Below, piece after piece: positions 17,337-26,430 of a stretch of DNA of 64,000 bases (its first letter is position 1; each line of letters starts with the position of its first letter). The DNA is from Pararobbsia alpina (GTDB lineage Bacteria; Pseudomonadota; Gammaproteobacteria; Burkholderiales; Burkholderiaceae): contig NZ_CADIKM010000003.1 in assembly GCF_902859895.1 (NCBI RefSeq), positions 186,001-250,000 of the forward strand, given 5' to 3'. The notes below the pieces were generated by a model, which worked only from the letters and a program-made list of their open reading frames with translations, made no database searches and had not been told where the DNA came from. The position numbers were made by a program, and so were the translations under genes.

Positions 17337-18089
17337 ATGTGGCCTTCACGGCAAAAGGCCGGGCGACCGGCCGACACATCCGAGCCGGACGAACCGTCGT
17401 CCGGCTTTTCCCGTTCGTCCGAAACGAAAGCATCACAGGCTGAATCCTCCCGCTGGCGCAGGAAGGATGTTCCATCGGCTGAGCCTTTTCCCGTGTCCGG
17501 CGCTGCCGGGGAAGGCGTATTGCCGCCCGGCTCTTCCGCGCTGTCCTCTTTTTCTACCGGCGAATCATTCGATCCGCCAGAATCCGCTTCCGCGGACACC
17601 CTCCAGCGCAAGTCCGCTCGCACGCCCGTCAAGCGTTCGCTCAAGGGTCGGGCGCTCGGCTATCTGTCTCGTCGCGAACATAGCCGTGCCGAACTGGCAC
17701 GCAAGCTCACGCCGTTCGTCGAAGAAGGCGATTCGCTCGATGCCGTGCTCGATGCGCTCGAGCGCGAAGGCTGGCTATCGGATGCGCGTTTTGCAGAAAG
17801 CGTGGTGCACCGCAGGGCCGGTCGCTTCGGTGCAAGCCGGATCGTCGGCGAACTCAAGCGCAATGCGGTCGACAGTGAGTTGATCGATCAACTCGCCGGC
17901 GACCTTCGCGATTCGGAGCGCTCACGTGCACGCGACGTCTGGTCGAAGAAGTTTTCGTCGCTGCCTGCGACGCCCGCCGAGCGCATGCGCCAGGCGCGCT
18001 TTCTCATGATGCGCGGATTCTCGAGCGCGGCGATTTCGGCCGTTCTCAAAGGCAGTGACCGGAACGACGAAGATTTCGACGTAGAGTGA
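17337..18089 (+). CDS. recX: Regulatory protein RecX with long N-terminal extension
   Basis: RecX binds and restrains RecA filaments. The 250-aa product is long for the family (about 150-170). The conserved part begins near residue 100: LKGRALGYLSRREHSRAELA, LEREGWLSDARFAESVVHRR and the C-terminal QARFLMMRGFSSAAISAVL. The first ~95 residues are Ser/Pro/Glu-rich and look disordered; such an extension may be real in Burkholderiaceae or the start may lie downstream. It is placed 22 bases after recA, so it is likely co-transcribed under SOS control. Confidence 0.9.
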   Translation: MWPSRQKAGRPADTSEPDEPSSGFSRSSETKASQAESSRWRRKDVPSAEPFPVSGAAGEGVLPPGSSALSSFSTGESFDPPESASADTLQRKSARTPVKRSLKGRALGYLSRREHSRAELARKLTPFVEEGDSLDAVLDALEREGWLSDARFAESVVHRRAGRFGASRIVGELKRNAVDSELIDQLAGDLRDSERSRARDVWSKKFSSLPATPAERMRQARFLMMRGFSSAAISAVLKGSDRNDEDFDVE

Positions 18090-18534
18090 CCTCCACTCGC
18101 CATTTCCTCACCTCGCGTTTCGTTTGCGCAAACGCCTTCAGCGGCATATCAAAAGGTCGACCGACCAGCGGGAAATTGCCGATTGCATCGCCCGCCCTGC
18201 CCTGAGTCGGTACTGGCTGCTGTGTTAAACTCCGCCGGTTTCGAGATTTTGCAGCGCTTCATTCGTATGCCATTTCCAATGACCTTTCACTGCATGCCGC
18301 TGCGTCGTGCGACGCCTGGTGCAGTGTCTGTTCGTGAATTGGCGTTGCGCGATGCATCGCAGCCTGCAGGTCAGACCGGCTTCTCGCCACTTCAATTGCC
18401 CCACCTTCCGGCGTTCTGTCGGTCAGATCTCGTCCTGGTCTTTCGCTGCGCAGCGTTGCGCGCGCGGCGTTCAAGGCGTCCCAGCTCCAGCAACAGCAGT
18501 TCAATCCAGCTTCTCAGAACGAAAGGAATCACGC
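18090..18534. other. Spacer upstream of sucC
   Basis: 445 bp between recX and sucC. A TTAAAC box at 18225-18230 (GTGTTAAACTCC) is a possible -10 for sucCD, leaving a leader of about 300 bases. Frames through the leader look non-coding. No clear terminator for recX was seen. Confidence 0.35.
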
Positions 18535-19701
18535 ATGAAGATTCACGAGTACCAGGGTAAGGAAATCCTGCGGAAATTCGGAGTCGCGGTGCCGCGCGGC
18601 AAGCCCGTGTTCAACGTCGACGACGCGGTCAAGGCCGCTGAAGAGTTGGGCGGTCCGGTCTGGGTCGTCAAGGCTCAGATTCACGCAGGCGGCCGGGGCA
18701 AGGGCGGTGGTGTGAAGGTTGCGAAGTCGCTCGAGCAAGTGCGCGAATACTCGCAGCAGATCCTCGGCATGCAGCTCAAGACTCATCAGACGGGTCCTGA
18801 AGGCCAGAAGGTCAACCGCCTGTTGATCGAGGAAGGCGCTGACATCAAGAAGGAATTGTATGTCGGCCTCGTGATCGACCGCGTCTCGCAAAAGGTCGTT
18901 CTGATGGCTTCGAGCGAAGGCGGGATGGACGTCGAGGAAGTCGCGGCGAAGACGCCGGAGCTGATCCACAAGATCGCCGTCGATCCAGGCGCAGGCCTCA
19001 AGGATTCGGAAGCCGACGAACTCGCGACGAAGATCGGCGTGCCTGCCGCATCGCTGCCGCAAGCGCGCGCGATCCTGCACGGCCTCTACAAGGCATTCTG
19101 GGATACCGATGCCTCGCTCGCTGAAATCAACCCGCTGATCGTGACCGGCGACGGCAAGGTCATTGCCCTCGACGCGAAGTTCAACTTCGACTCGAACGCG
19201 CTGTTCCGCCACCCGGAAATCGTCGAGTACCGCGACCTCGCCGAAGAAGATCCCGCTGAAATCGAAGCATCGAAGTTCGATCTCGCCTATATCTCGCTCG
19301 ACGGCAACATTGGCTGCCTCGTGAACGGCGCCGGTCTCGCGATGGCCACGATGGACACCATCAAGCTGTTCGGCGGCGAGCCCGCGAACTTCCTCGACGT
19401 CGGCGGCGGCGCGACGACGGAGAAAGTGACCGAAGCGTTCAAGATCATGCTGAAGAACCCGGGCCTGAAGGCGATCCTGGTCAATATCTTCGGCGGCATC
19501 ATGCGCTGCGACGTGATCGCCGAGGGCGTCATCGAGGCATCGAAGGCTGTTTCGCTGAAAGTACCGCTGGTGGTCCGCATGAAGGGCACCAACGAAGACC
19601 TCGGCAAGAAAATGCTGGCTGAATCGGGTCTGCCGATCATCTCGGCCGACAGCATGGAAGAGGCGGCACAGAAGGTCGTGGCCGCAGCCCAGGGCAAGTA
19701 A
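18535..19701 (+). CDS. sucC: Succinyl-CoA synthetase (ADP-forming), beta subunit
   Basis: 388 aa, the same length as E. coli SucC. With SucD it converts succinyl-CoA, ADP and phosphate to succinate, ATP and CoA in the TCA cycle. GAAAGGAATC precedes the ATG; upstream in-frame sequence is not family-like. Seen: [19 protein letters not shown], the ATP-grasp segment [35 protein letters not shown] and the C-terminal [17 protein letters not shown]. sucD follows after 34 bases in one operon. Confidence 0.98.
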   Translation: MKIHEYQGKEILRKFGVAVPRGKPVFNVDDAVKAAEELGGPVWVVKAQIHAGGRGKGGGVKVAKSLEQVREYSQQILGMQLKTHQTGPEGQKVNRLLIEEGADIKKELYVGLVIDRVSQKVVLMASSEGGMDVEEVAAKTPELIHKIAVDPGAGLKDSEADELATKIGVPAASLPQARAILHGLYKAFWDTDASLAEINPLIVTGDGKVIALDAKFNFDSNALFRHPEIVEYRDLAEEDPAEIEASKFDLAYISLDGNIGCLVNGAGLAMATMDTIKLFGGEPANFLDVGGGATTEKVTEAFKIMLKNPGLKAILVNIFGGIMRCDVIAEGVIEASKAVSLKVPLVVRMKGTNEDLGKKMLAESGLPIISADSMEEAAQKVVAAAQGK

Positions 19702-19735
19702 GGCGTCCATTCAGCCAAACGAACAGAGGTCATAC

Positions 19736-20617
19736 ATGTCGATTCTGATTAATAAAGATACGAAGGTCATTACCCAGGGCATCACCGGCAAGACGGGGCA
19801 ATTCCATACGCGCACGTGCCGCGAATATGCGAATGGCCGCGAAGCCTTTGTGGCGGGTGTGAACCCGAAGAAGGCCGGTGAAGATTTCGAAGGCATTCCG
19901 ATCTATGCATCGGTGAAGGAAGCGAAGGCCGAAACCGGCGCGACCGTGTCGGTGATCTACGTGCCGCCCGCGGGCGCGGCAGCGGCGATCTGGGAAGCCG
20001 TCGAGGCGGACCTGGATCTCGCGATCTGCATTACCGAAGGCATTCCGGTGCGGGACATGATCGCGCTCAAGGATCGCATGCGGAAGGAAAACCGCAAGAC
20101 GCTGCTGCTCGGACCGAACTGCCCGGGCACGATCACGCCGGACGAACTGAAGATCGGCATCATGCCGGGTCACATCCACCGCAAGGGCCGTATCGGCGTG
20201 GTGTCGCGCTCGGGCACGCTGACGTATGAAGCGGTCGGCCAACTGACGGCGCTCGGCCTCGGCCAGTCGTCGGCGGTCGGTATCGGCGGCGATCCGATCA
20301 ACGGTCTCAAGCACATCGACGTCATGAAGATGTTCAACGACGATCCGGATACGGACGCCGTGATCATGATCGGCGAAATCGGCGGTCCGGACGAAGCGAA
20401 TGCCTCGTACTGGATCAAGGACAATATGAAGAAGCCGGTCGTCGGCTTTATCGCGGGCGTCACGGCGCCTCCGGGCAAGCGCATGGGCCATGCAGGCGCG
20501 CTGATCTCCGGCGGTGCGGATACGGCGGAAGCCAAGCTCGAGATCATGGATGCGTGCGGGATCAAGGTCACGAAGAACCCGTCGGAAATGGGCCGTCTGC
20601 TGAAGTCGGTGATCTAG
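19736..20617 (+). CDS. sucD: Succinyl-CoA synthetase (ADP-forming), alpha subunit
   Basis: 293 aa. Forms the CoA-binding and phospho-His subunit of the TCA enzyme with SucC. Seen: the start MSILINKDTKVITQGITG, CoA-binding GKTGQFHT, LLGPNCPGTITP, and the phospho-acceptor region GKRMGHAGALISGG whose His is autophosphorylated. GAACAGAGG stands before the ATG. It is the last gene of the sucCD operon; a strong terminator lies about 140 bases downstream. Confidence 0.98.
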   Translation: MSILINKDTKVITQGITGKTGQFHTRTCREYANGREAFVAGVNPKKAGEDFEGIPIYASVKEAKAETGATVSVIYVPPAGAAAAIWEAVEADLDLAICITEGIPVRDMIALKDRMRKENRKTLLLGPNCPGTITPDELKIGIMPGHIHRKGRIGVVSRSGTLTYEAVGQLTALGLGQSSAVGIGGDPINGLKHIDVMKMFNDDPDTDAVIMIGEIGGPDEANASYWIKDNMKKPVVGFIAGVTAPPGKRMGHAGALISGGADTAEAKLEIMDACGIKVTKNPSEMGRLLKSVI

Positions 20618-20759
20618 GCGGACAGGCTTCACGCAACAGCATGTTCAAGCCGGGAAGATTCGGCTGACGCCAGCGACGGCGTCGACGCAGGGCGGTAAAG
20701 GCTGGCACTGCCGCCCTGCGGGAACAAGGCGTGCTGCCTCATGCCGCAGGCAAACGGAC

Positions 20760-20798
20760 AAGCGGGGTATCCTCAAAAAGGATATCCCGCTTTTTTTC
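20760..20798 (+). terminator. Rho-independent terminator after sucCD
   Basis: Stem AGCGGGGTATCC and GGATATCCCGCT around a TCAAAAA loop, followed by T7. It separates sucCD from terC. Confidence 0.88.
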
Positions 20799-20863
20799 GC
20801 CCGTCCCGGTCATGTATCCTGCGCTGGACGGATATCCCGTCGCGCGTTGAAAAGGACTTGCCG

Positions 20864-21571
20864 ATGCCTGAGTTTCTCGTCGACATGCAGTGGAGCGCGG
20901 TTGTACAGATCATCCTGATCGATCTCCTGCTCGGGGGCGACAACGCTGTCGTGATCGCACTTGCTTGCCGCAACCTCGATCCGCGCCAGCGCGTGCAAGG
21001 CGTGCTATGGGGTACTTTCGGCGCGATCGTGCTGCGCGTGGTCCTGATCTCGTTCGCGGTCGTCCTGCTCGATATTCCGTATCTGAAGATGATCGGCGGC
21101 GTCTTGCTGCTTTATATCGGCGTCAAGCTGCTCCAGCCCGACGGGAGCGCGCATGACAACATCACGGCCTCCGATCGCCTGCTGTCCGCCATCAAGACGA
21201 TCATCATCGCGGACTTCGTGATGAGCCTCGACAACGTGATCGCGATCGCTGGTGCGGCTGAGAATGCAGCACCGCATCACCGGATCGTGCTTGTGATCTT
21301 CGGGCTCGTCGTCAGCATTCCGCTTGTCGTGTGGGGCAGCCAGTTGCTGCTGAAGCTTATCGATCGGGTACCGTTGATCGTGCTCGGTGGGTCGGGTCTG
21401 CTTGGATGGATCGGCGGCGGCCTGATTGCCGACGACCCGATTGTCGACAGCGTCGACTGGCTCCAGTCGGATGTCGTTGCCTATATTGCGTGTGCGCTCG
21501 GCGCGGCCTTCGTGGTGTGCGTGGGCATGGCGCTCAAGCACTTGCGGCGGCGCAAAGCGGCGCGTGCCTGA
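20864..21571 (+). CDS. TerC-family integral membrane protein (YjbE-like)
   Basis: 235-aa membrane protein with about seven helices. AAAAGGA stands eight bases before the ATG at 20864; the frame is open upstream through the terminator, which is not coding. The TerC/YjbE signatures are the acidic pairs inside helices, LLGGDNAVVIALACRNL and VMSLDNVIAIAGAAE. Related proteins are linked to manganese export or metal/tellurite resistance; the exact substrate here is not shown. It ends in an Arg-rich tail (HLRRRKAAR). Confidence 0.88.
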   Translation: MPEFLVDMQWSAVVQIILIDLLLGGDNAVVIALACRNLDPRQRVQGVLWGTFGAIVLRVVLISFAVVLLDIPYLKMIGGVLLLYIGVKLLQPDGSAHDNITASDRLLSAIKTIIIADFVMSLDNVIAIAGAAENAAPHHRIVLVIFGLVVSIPLVVWGSQLLLKLIDRVPLIVLGGSGLLGWIGGGLIADDPIVDSVDWLQSDVVAYIACALGAAFVVCVGMALKHLRRRKAARA

Positions 21572-21770
21572 ATGCCTGGATGCACTCAGGCTCAGGCATG
21601 AACGTACGCACGCACACGCACACGCAGTTGCATGGAGCACGGATGCGCTTGCGCGAGGATTGGCCATCCGGCCGACTACGCGCTCCGGCCGGCGCCCTCT
21701 ACGATTGACCTGTCGCTACTTGACCGCGGTATGTACCGTGAGTCGATGCGCATTCCAGGGGAGATCGAAG

Positions 21771-22418
21771 ATGGCGTCAGTGTTCTACATGCCCTCGACG
21801 CGGCAGGCGCGAAGTTCCGGCGGGACATCAGCGGACCGGTGGCCGGGCGCGGCGAGGTCCGGTTTCACGATGGTCGAACTGATGATCGTGCTCGCGATCG
21901 TCGGCGTGATTGCCGCTTATGCTGTGCCCGCCTATCAGGACTATGTGGCGCGAAGCCGCGTTGGCGAGGGCCTGATGCTGGCGGCATCCGCGCGGCTCAC
22001 CGTGGCGGACAACGCATCGAATGGCGCGCCGTTCGACCGCGGCTATTCGGCACCGGCGGCGACACGCAACGTCGAGTCGATGCACATCGATCCAAGCTCG
22101 GGCGAGATTGAGATCAGATATACGCAACGAGTGGCGTCGGCCGATGCGAACCTGCTGAAACTGGTACCGTCGAGCAGTGGCGACCCTCAGGGTGACGCAG
22201 GTGGAACGGGTGGAAGCGGTGGGGCAGTGAGTGGCGCTGCGGCGCAAGGGGCTGGCGCGCGAACCGCGCTTCGCTCCGGGGTGCTGCCGGTCGGCTCGGT
22301 GAACTGGGAGTGCTTCGCGGGCGGCAAGGCGCAGTCTTCGTTCGACCAGCCTGGTCCGTCGCCTGGCACGCCTGCGACGCTTCCCACGCGGCTCGCTCCA
22401 GCGGAATGTCGAGCCTAG
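21771..22418 (+). CDS. pilA: Type IV pilin (PilA-like) with Gly/Ser-rich insert
   Basis: 215-aa major-pilin-like protein. A long 30-residue leader ends at the prepilin peptidase site SG/FTMVELMIVLAIVGVIAAY, with the required Glu at +5 and a hydrophobic helix. GGGAGATC precedes the ATG. The C-terminal half carries two cysteines (WECF and AECRA) that would form the usual disulphide loop. Between is a low-complexity stretch rich in Gly, Ser, Ala and Thr (PSSSGDPQGDAGG through AAAQGAGART), longer than in common pilins. The PglL-type glycosyltransferase gene downstream suggests that this segment could be O-glycosylated (inference). Confidence 0.88.
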   Translation: MASVFYMPSTRQARSSGGTSADRWPGAARSGFTMVELMIVLAIVGVIAAYAVPAYQDYVARSRVGEGLMLAASARLTVADNASNGAPFDRGYSAPAATRNVESMHIDPSSGEIEIRYTQRVASADANLLKLVPSSSGDPQGDAGGTGGSGGAVSGAAAQGAGARTALRSGVLPVGSVNWECFAGGKAQSSFDQPGPSPGTPATLPTRLAPAECRA

Positions 22419-22491
22419 CTTCATAAAAAGCAGTGGCTGCAAGGAAAGTTTTGTATAGTGCGCGGTTTGCATCCACTTGCTCAAGTCTCCG

Positions 22492-24294
22492 ATGCCTGTC
22501 CAGTTCCTGCGATACCTGACGTTAATCCTGCTGATGCTGGCGCTGACGATTCCCTACGGTGTCGTCTCTCATACGTATCCGATTCCGACCTTCTACGCGG
22601 AATACGTTGCACTCGTGCTGTACCTGGCCACGGCGCTCGGTGTCGTGTTGTATGCGAAGGCAAGCCAGGGCGCGCGGTTGCTGGCCGCACCGAGGTCCGG
22701 CGTGATCATGTTGCTGTTCGGCGCATGGCTCGCGCTGCAGATCGTCGTGGTGCCCACCACGCTGCCACGAATGAATCTGCTTGGACTGGGCTTTGTCATG
22801 GCCGCGCTGCTCACCCAGCATGCGGGGTTCTGGACCGCGAGAATGCTGCTGGCGCCGGCAGTCGTGCGCGCGGCGGCGATTGCGCTGGTGCTCGGCGGCT
22901 TGTTCGCCGTGTTCTGCCAGGTCATCCAGACTTTTGGATGGGAGACTTCCGCGCGTCCCTTTGTCGTCGCCTACCACGTGACGACCGAGCGGCGGCCGTT
23001 CGGCAATATGGCACAGGCCAACCATCTGGCGACATACCTGTCGTTCGCGATGGCCGCGGCCGTCTATCTGCTGTCGACTCGCCGGCTGCCCTGGATTGGC
23101 TGGTTCGTGCTCAGCGCGCTGTTCGCAATTGGCGAGGCATTGACGGTTTCCCGCACGCCTTGGCTGCAGACTGGCATCGTGGTTCTTGGCGCCGCATGGC
23201 TGGGTTTTGCGCAGCGTTCGGAGACGAGCTTTGGCCGGGCCTCGCGCTGGCGCGCGCTGGTGACGCCGGTCGTGTTGCTCGCGATCTTCGTTTTTGCGAA
23301 CGTGGGCGTGCGCTGGGCCAATCATGCTTGGCACCTGAACCTGGCCGAGTCGGCGGCCGACCGCTTTCGCGAGGCGGGCCAGATCTCGCCGCGTCTCGCG
23401 CTCTGGCGCTATGGCTGGACGATGTTCAAGGAGCATCCGCTGTTCGGCGTGGGCTGGGGTGAGTTCCCGATTCACCAGTATTGGTTGACCGAAGCGCTCG
23501 GCAAGATCGAGCTTGCGAACAATTCACACGACATCGTGATCGACCTGCTCGCGAAGACCGGCATCGTAGGCGGAGTGATCGTGTTCGGCGGCCTCGCGAT
23601 GTGGCTGATTCGTGTGCTGCGTGCCCGACACAACCCGGCTACGGTCTTCGGGTTGACGCTGCTTGGTGTTCTGGCAGTGCACGCGCTGGTCGAATACCCG
23701 CAGCAATATCTGTTCTTCCTGTTGCCCGCTGCGTTCTTCATCGGATTGCTGGAGCCGGCCGGCGCGCGTTTTATCCCGCCGGCAACGTCGCGCATTGCCT
23801 ACACGCTGTTGCTCGTGATTGGTCTCGGCGCGCTGGTGCCGGTGCTGCTCGACTACCGGCATGCCGAAGTTTTGTACTACGGCGATGCGCCTGAACGCCA
23901 GTACCGCGCCGATCCGGCGATCGCGTTCAAGCCGTGGGGCGACTATGGACTGGCCACGCTGCTGTCGCTCGATTCGAGCGATCTGTCGGAGAAGATCGAC
24001 ATGCATGAGCGCGCGATGGACCTGTTGCCCGGCGACGTCGTGCTGCGGCGGCAGGCGATCCTGCTCGTGCTCGCCGGGCGGGAGGCCGATGCGCTCGATA
24101 CGGTGAAACGGATGAAGGTCTATGCCGAAGGCGTCGATAGTTGGCCCACCACGCTGGCGGCCATGTATCAGCTATGCGATCAGCAAGGCGCACCGCTCGC
24201 GCATTTCAAGAGCGAGCTGGTCAAGCGCTATGGAGTGTCGGCCGCCGCCGCGCCATCGGATGACGAAGACGAGAGCGACGGCGGGGACGATTGA
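22492..24294 (+). CDS. pglL: PglL-type protein O-oligosaccharyltransferase (Wzy_C family)
   Basis: 600-aa polytopic inner-membrane protein that transfers lipid-linked oligosaccharide to Ser/Thr of exported proteins. Start ATG 22492 (a TTG five codons upstream is also possible; no strong ribosome site for either). Seen: about ten helices, the Wzy_C region with NMAQANHLATYLS, the large periplasmic loop with FKEHPLFGVGWGEF and the conserved His in NNSHDIVIDLLAKTG. A C-terminal soluble part with TPR-like helices ends in an acidic tail. It sits 73 bases after the pilin gene, the classic pilin/O-OTase pairing. Confidence 0.88.
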   Translation: MPVQFLRYLTLILLMLALTIPYGVVSHTYPIPTFYAEYVALVLYLATALGVVLYAKASQGARLLAAPRSGVIMLLFGAWLALQIVVVPTTLPRMNLLGLGFVMAALLTQHAGFWTARMLLAPAVVRAAAIALVLGGLFAVFCQVIQTFGWETSARPFVVAYHVTTERRPFGNMAQANHLATYLSFAMAAAVYLLSTRRLPWIGWFVLSALFAIGEALTVSRTPWLQTGIVVLGAAWLGFAQRSETSFGRASRWRALVTPVVLLAIFVFANVGVRWANHAWHLNLAESAADRFREAGQISPRLALWRYGWTMFKEHPLFGVGWGEFPIHQYWLTEALGKIELANNSHDIVIDLLAKTGIVGGVIVFGGLAMWLIRVLRARHNPATVFGLTLLGVLAVHALVEYPQQYLFFLLPAAFFIGLLEPAGARFIPPATSRIAYTLLLVIGLGALVPVLLDYRHAEVLYYGDAPERQYRADPAIAFKPWGDYGLATLLSLDSSDLSEKIDMHERAMDLLPGDVVLRRQAILLVLAGREADALDTVKRMKVYAEGVDSWPTTLAAMYQLCDQQGAPLAHFKSELVKRYGVSAAAAPSDDEDESDGGDD

Positions 24295-24410
24295 CTTTGG
24301 GGCGGCGGTCGCCGAAGAGACTGCGACCGTCAAATAAGTCGCGGTGATTCCAGAAGCAGCAGGGCGGTCGCCGTTGGGAAAGGCGCTGCCACTGACCACT
24401 CCTGCCGTGT

Positions 24411-24436
24411 AAACCCGCATCACGCGGGTTTTTTTA
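24411..24436 (+). terminator. Rho-independent terminator after pglL
   Basis: AAACCCGC, loop ATCAC-type, GCGGGTTT followed by a run of T. It ends the pilA-pglL unit and isolates the DUF2501 gene. Confidence 0.85.
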
Positions 24437-24518
24437 TACCCACTCGCTTCGCGCAACCGTGGTGTCTCTGAAAGACACTATAGTGAAAGCTATTTCGGTT
24501 CCGTAAAAGGGGGATGTC

Positions 24519-24968
24519 ATGAGCGCGCGCATGCATCGCACCGTAACTAAGGGGTTGTTGATCGCTGGCTTGCTGTCCCTTTCCACGGCCCACGCGCAAT
24601 TGGGCGACCTTCTTAATCAAGGTGGAAACAGCGGGTCGTCCGGTGGACCTTCCAGCTTGGGTGGATTGGGTAACGGACTCTCGTTGCAATCACTGACATC
24701 CAGCAGTACAGGGAACGTCGCGGGAGTTCTGGAATTTTGTATCAAGAACAACTATCTGGGCGGGGGCGCATCGTCGGTCAAGGATTCCCTGATGAGCAAG
24801 CTGCCGGGCGGTTCGTCTTCGTCTGACAGCGGCTATACCGACGGTTCAAAGGGCATCCTGAAAAGCGGCGATGGCAAACAACTGGACCTAAGCGGCGGCG
24901 GCCTGAAGCAGCAGATGACAAAGCAGGTGTGCGACAAGATCCTTTCTCAAGGCAAATCGATGTTGTGA
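24519..24968 (+). CDS. DUF2501 (YjjA-like) exported protein
   Basis: 149-aa exported protein with a signal peptide (GLLIAGLLSLSTAHA, cut before QLGD). A Gly/Ser/Asn-rich linker is followed by the DUF2501 core: VAGVLEFCIKNNYL, SVKDSLMSKL, GYTDGSKGIL, and a C-terminal TKQVCDKILSQGKSML. Two cysteines (EFC and QVC) are conserved in YjjA-type proteins. The AAGGGGGATGTC ribosome site ends at the ATG. The function of the family is not known. Confidence 0.85.
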   Translation: MSARMHRTVTKGLLIAGLLSLSTAHAQLGDLLNQGGNSGSSGGPSSLGGLGNGLSLQSLTSSSTGNVAGVLEFCIKNNYLGGGASSVKDSLMSKLPGGSSSSDSGYTDGSKGILKSGDGKQLDLSGGGLKQQMTKQVCDKILSQGKSML

Positions 24969-25055
24969 GCGTGAGATGCGCAGTTGCACGTCGGTCGCAA
25001 AAGGCCCTTTCGAAGTTCCTGATCCAGCGACTGTGGCGCATATTGCCGGGAAAGA

Positions 25056-25238
25056 TTGCTTCAACCGTGGCTTCCGCAGCGGGGTGGGGTTGGAAAGGTC
25101 TGGGTGAACAACAACACCAAGGTCTACCATTACCCGAACGACAAGTATTACGGCAAGACGAAGAACGGTGCATACATGTCCGAAGCCGACGCCAAGGCGA
25201 AGGGATTTCACCCCGATCATGGGAAAGCATGTCTGTAG
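25056..25238 (+). pseudogene. C-terminal fragment of a VWVN..KVYH exported-protein family
   Basis: From 25095 the frame reads [19 protein letters not shown] then [20 protein letters not shown] and ends DHGKACL. This is a compact domain normally found at the end of small exported proteins with an Ala/Pro-rich linker. Here no signal peptide or linker precedes it and the frame upstream looks unrelated, so it is probably truncated. Alternatively a GTG/TTG start just before the domain makes a 55-60 aa cytosolic version. Confidence 0.55.
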
Positions 25239-25300
25239 CATCGGCGAAATAGCAATGCGGTTAGTAACGTCCAAATGTCCTTAACCGGAGAAAACTGCAC

Positions 25301-25741
25301 ATGAGCATTGTTCAGGAATTCAAGGACTTCGCCCTGAAGGGCAACGTGATGGATTTGGCTGTCGGTGTGATTATCGGCGGCGCGTTTTCGATCATCGTAA
25401 ACTCCCTAGTCAAGGACCTTATCATGCCGCTCGTCGGTGTCGTGACAGGCGGTCTTGACTTCTCGAATCTATTCGTCAAGCTCGGTCAGATACCGCCGTC
25501 CTTCAAAGGTAATCCCGATTCGTACAAGGACCTACAGACGGCAGGCGTCGCTGTATTGGGCTACGGCGCGTTCATCACGGTGCTGATTAACTTCATCATT
25601 CTCGCGTTCATCATTTTCCTAATGGTCAAGTTCATCAACAACCTGCGCAAGCATCAGGAACCGCCGCCCGCCGCGACGCCTGAAGACGTTCTGCTGTTGC
25701 GTGAAATTCGCGATACGCTAAAGAACCCGTCTCGGATTTGA
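25301..25741 (+). CDS. mscL: Large-conductance mechanosensitive channel MscL
   Basis: 146-aa inner-membrane channel that opens under hypo-osmotic membrane tension (E. coli 136 aa). Seen: N-terminal amphipathic helix [22 protein letters not shown]1 [17 protein letters not shown] with the gate glycines, TM2 [20 protein letters not shown] and the C-terminal helix [21 protein letters not shown] precedes the ATG by about a dozen bases. It is probably monocistronic and converges on moaC. Confidence 0.97.
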   Translation: MSIVQEFKDFALKGNVMDLAVGVIIGGAFSIIVNSLVKDLIMPLVGVVTGGLDFSNLFVKLGQIPPSFKGNPDSYKDLQTAGVAVLGYGAFITVLINFIILAFIIFLMVKFINNLRKHQEPPPAATPEDVLLLREIRDTLKNPSRI

Positions 25742-25805
25742 ATCGCATAGATCGCCGGGAAAAGAGGGGGGAGGTCGGCCATGATGCTGACTGCCTTCTT
25801 GGACA

Positions 25806-25829
25806 ACGGGACAGTTCGCGCTGTCCCGT
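25806..25829. terminator. Possible shared terminator between mscL and moaC
   Basis: ACGGGACA, loop GTTCGCGC, TGTCCCGT: a perfect 8-bp hairpin between convergent genes. No proper T-tract follows on either strand, so efficiency is doubtful. Confidence 0.45.
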
Positions 25830-25845
25830 CATTGAAAACAGTGTC

Positions 25846-26325
25846 TTAACTCTGCGCGACCCAATGTCCGGATTTGCCGCCGATCTTCTCGGTGAGCCCG
25901 ATCTCGGTCATGACCATCCCCCGATCCACCGCCTTGCACATGTCATAAATCGTCAACAGCCCGATCTGCACAGCGGTCAGCGCCTCCATCTCGACACCGG
26001 TCCGACCGATCGTTTCGACCTGTGCCGAGCAGTGCACGCCAGGCAAGGCATCGTCGAATTCGAAATCCACCGTCACGCGTGTGAGCGCGAGCGGGTGGCA
26101 AAGCGGAATCAAATCGGCCGTGCGCTTGGCGCCCTGGATCGCGGCGATGCGCGCTATCGCGATCACATCACCTTTCTTGACACGGCCTTCACGGATCACG
26201 CCGAGCGTCTCCGGCAACATCCGGATGCTCCCGCGCGCGATGGCGACGCGCCGCGTGACATCCTTGTCGCCTACATCGACCATCTGGGCACGACCGGCAG
26301 CATCAAAGTGGGTCAGTTCGGGCAT
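25846..26325 (-). CDS. moaC: Cyclic pyranopterin monophosphate synthase MoaC
   Basis: 159 aa. With MoaA it forms cPMP, the first molybdopterin intermediate. The ATG ending at 26325 gives [19 protein letters not shown], the family start; an upstream in-frame start is possible but weak. Seen: [37 protein letters not shown] and KAVDRGM with catalytic residues typical of MoaC. It supplies cofactor that the molybdenum hydroxylase cluster at 52-56 kb would need (inference). Confidence 0.97.
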   Translation of the reverse strand: MPELTHFDAAGRAQMVDVGDKDVTRRVAIARGSIRMLPETLGVIREGRVKKGDVIAIARIAAIQGAKRTADLIPLCHPLALTRVTVDFEFDDALPGVHCSAQVETIGRTGVEMEALTAVQIGLLTIYDMCKAVDRGMVMTEIGLTEKIGGKSGHWVAQS

Positions 26326-26430
26326 CCTTTCATTCCTGTTTCTTGGCTTTCGGCAGGCGCTTATCATAGCAGCACGTCAGCACGGTCCCGCACGTGACGA
26401 GACCTTCTCCGAACCTCTATTCTGTGCGCT

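Noticed and set aside
16151-17644. 497-codon open frame antisense to recA
   Set aside because: Arg/Asp-rich shadow produced by high-GC third positions of recA; no family features or ribosome site.
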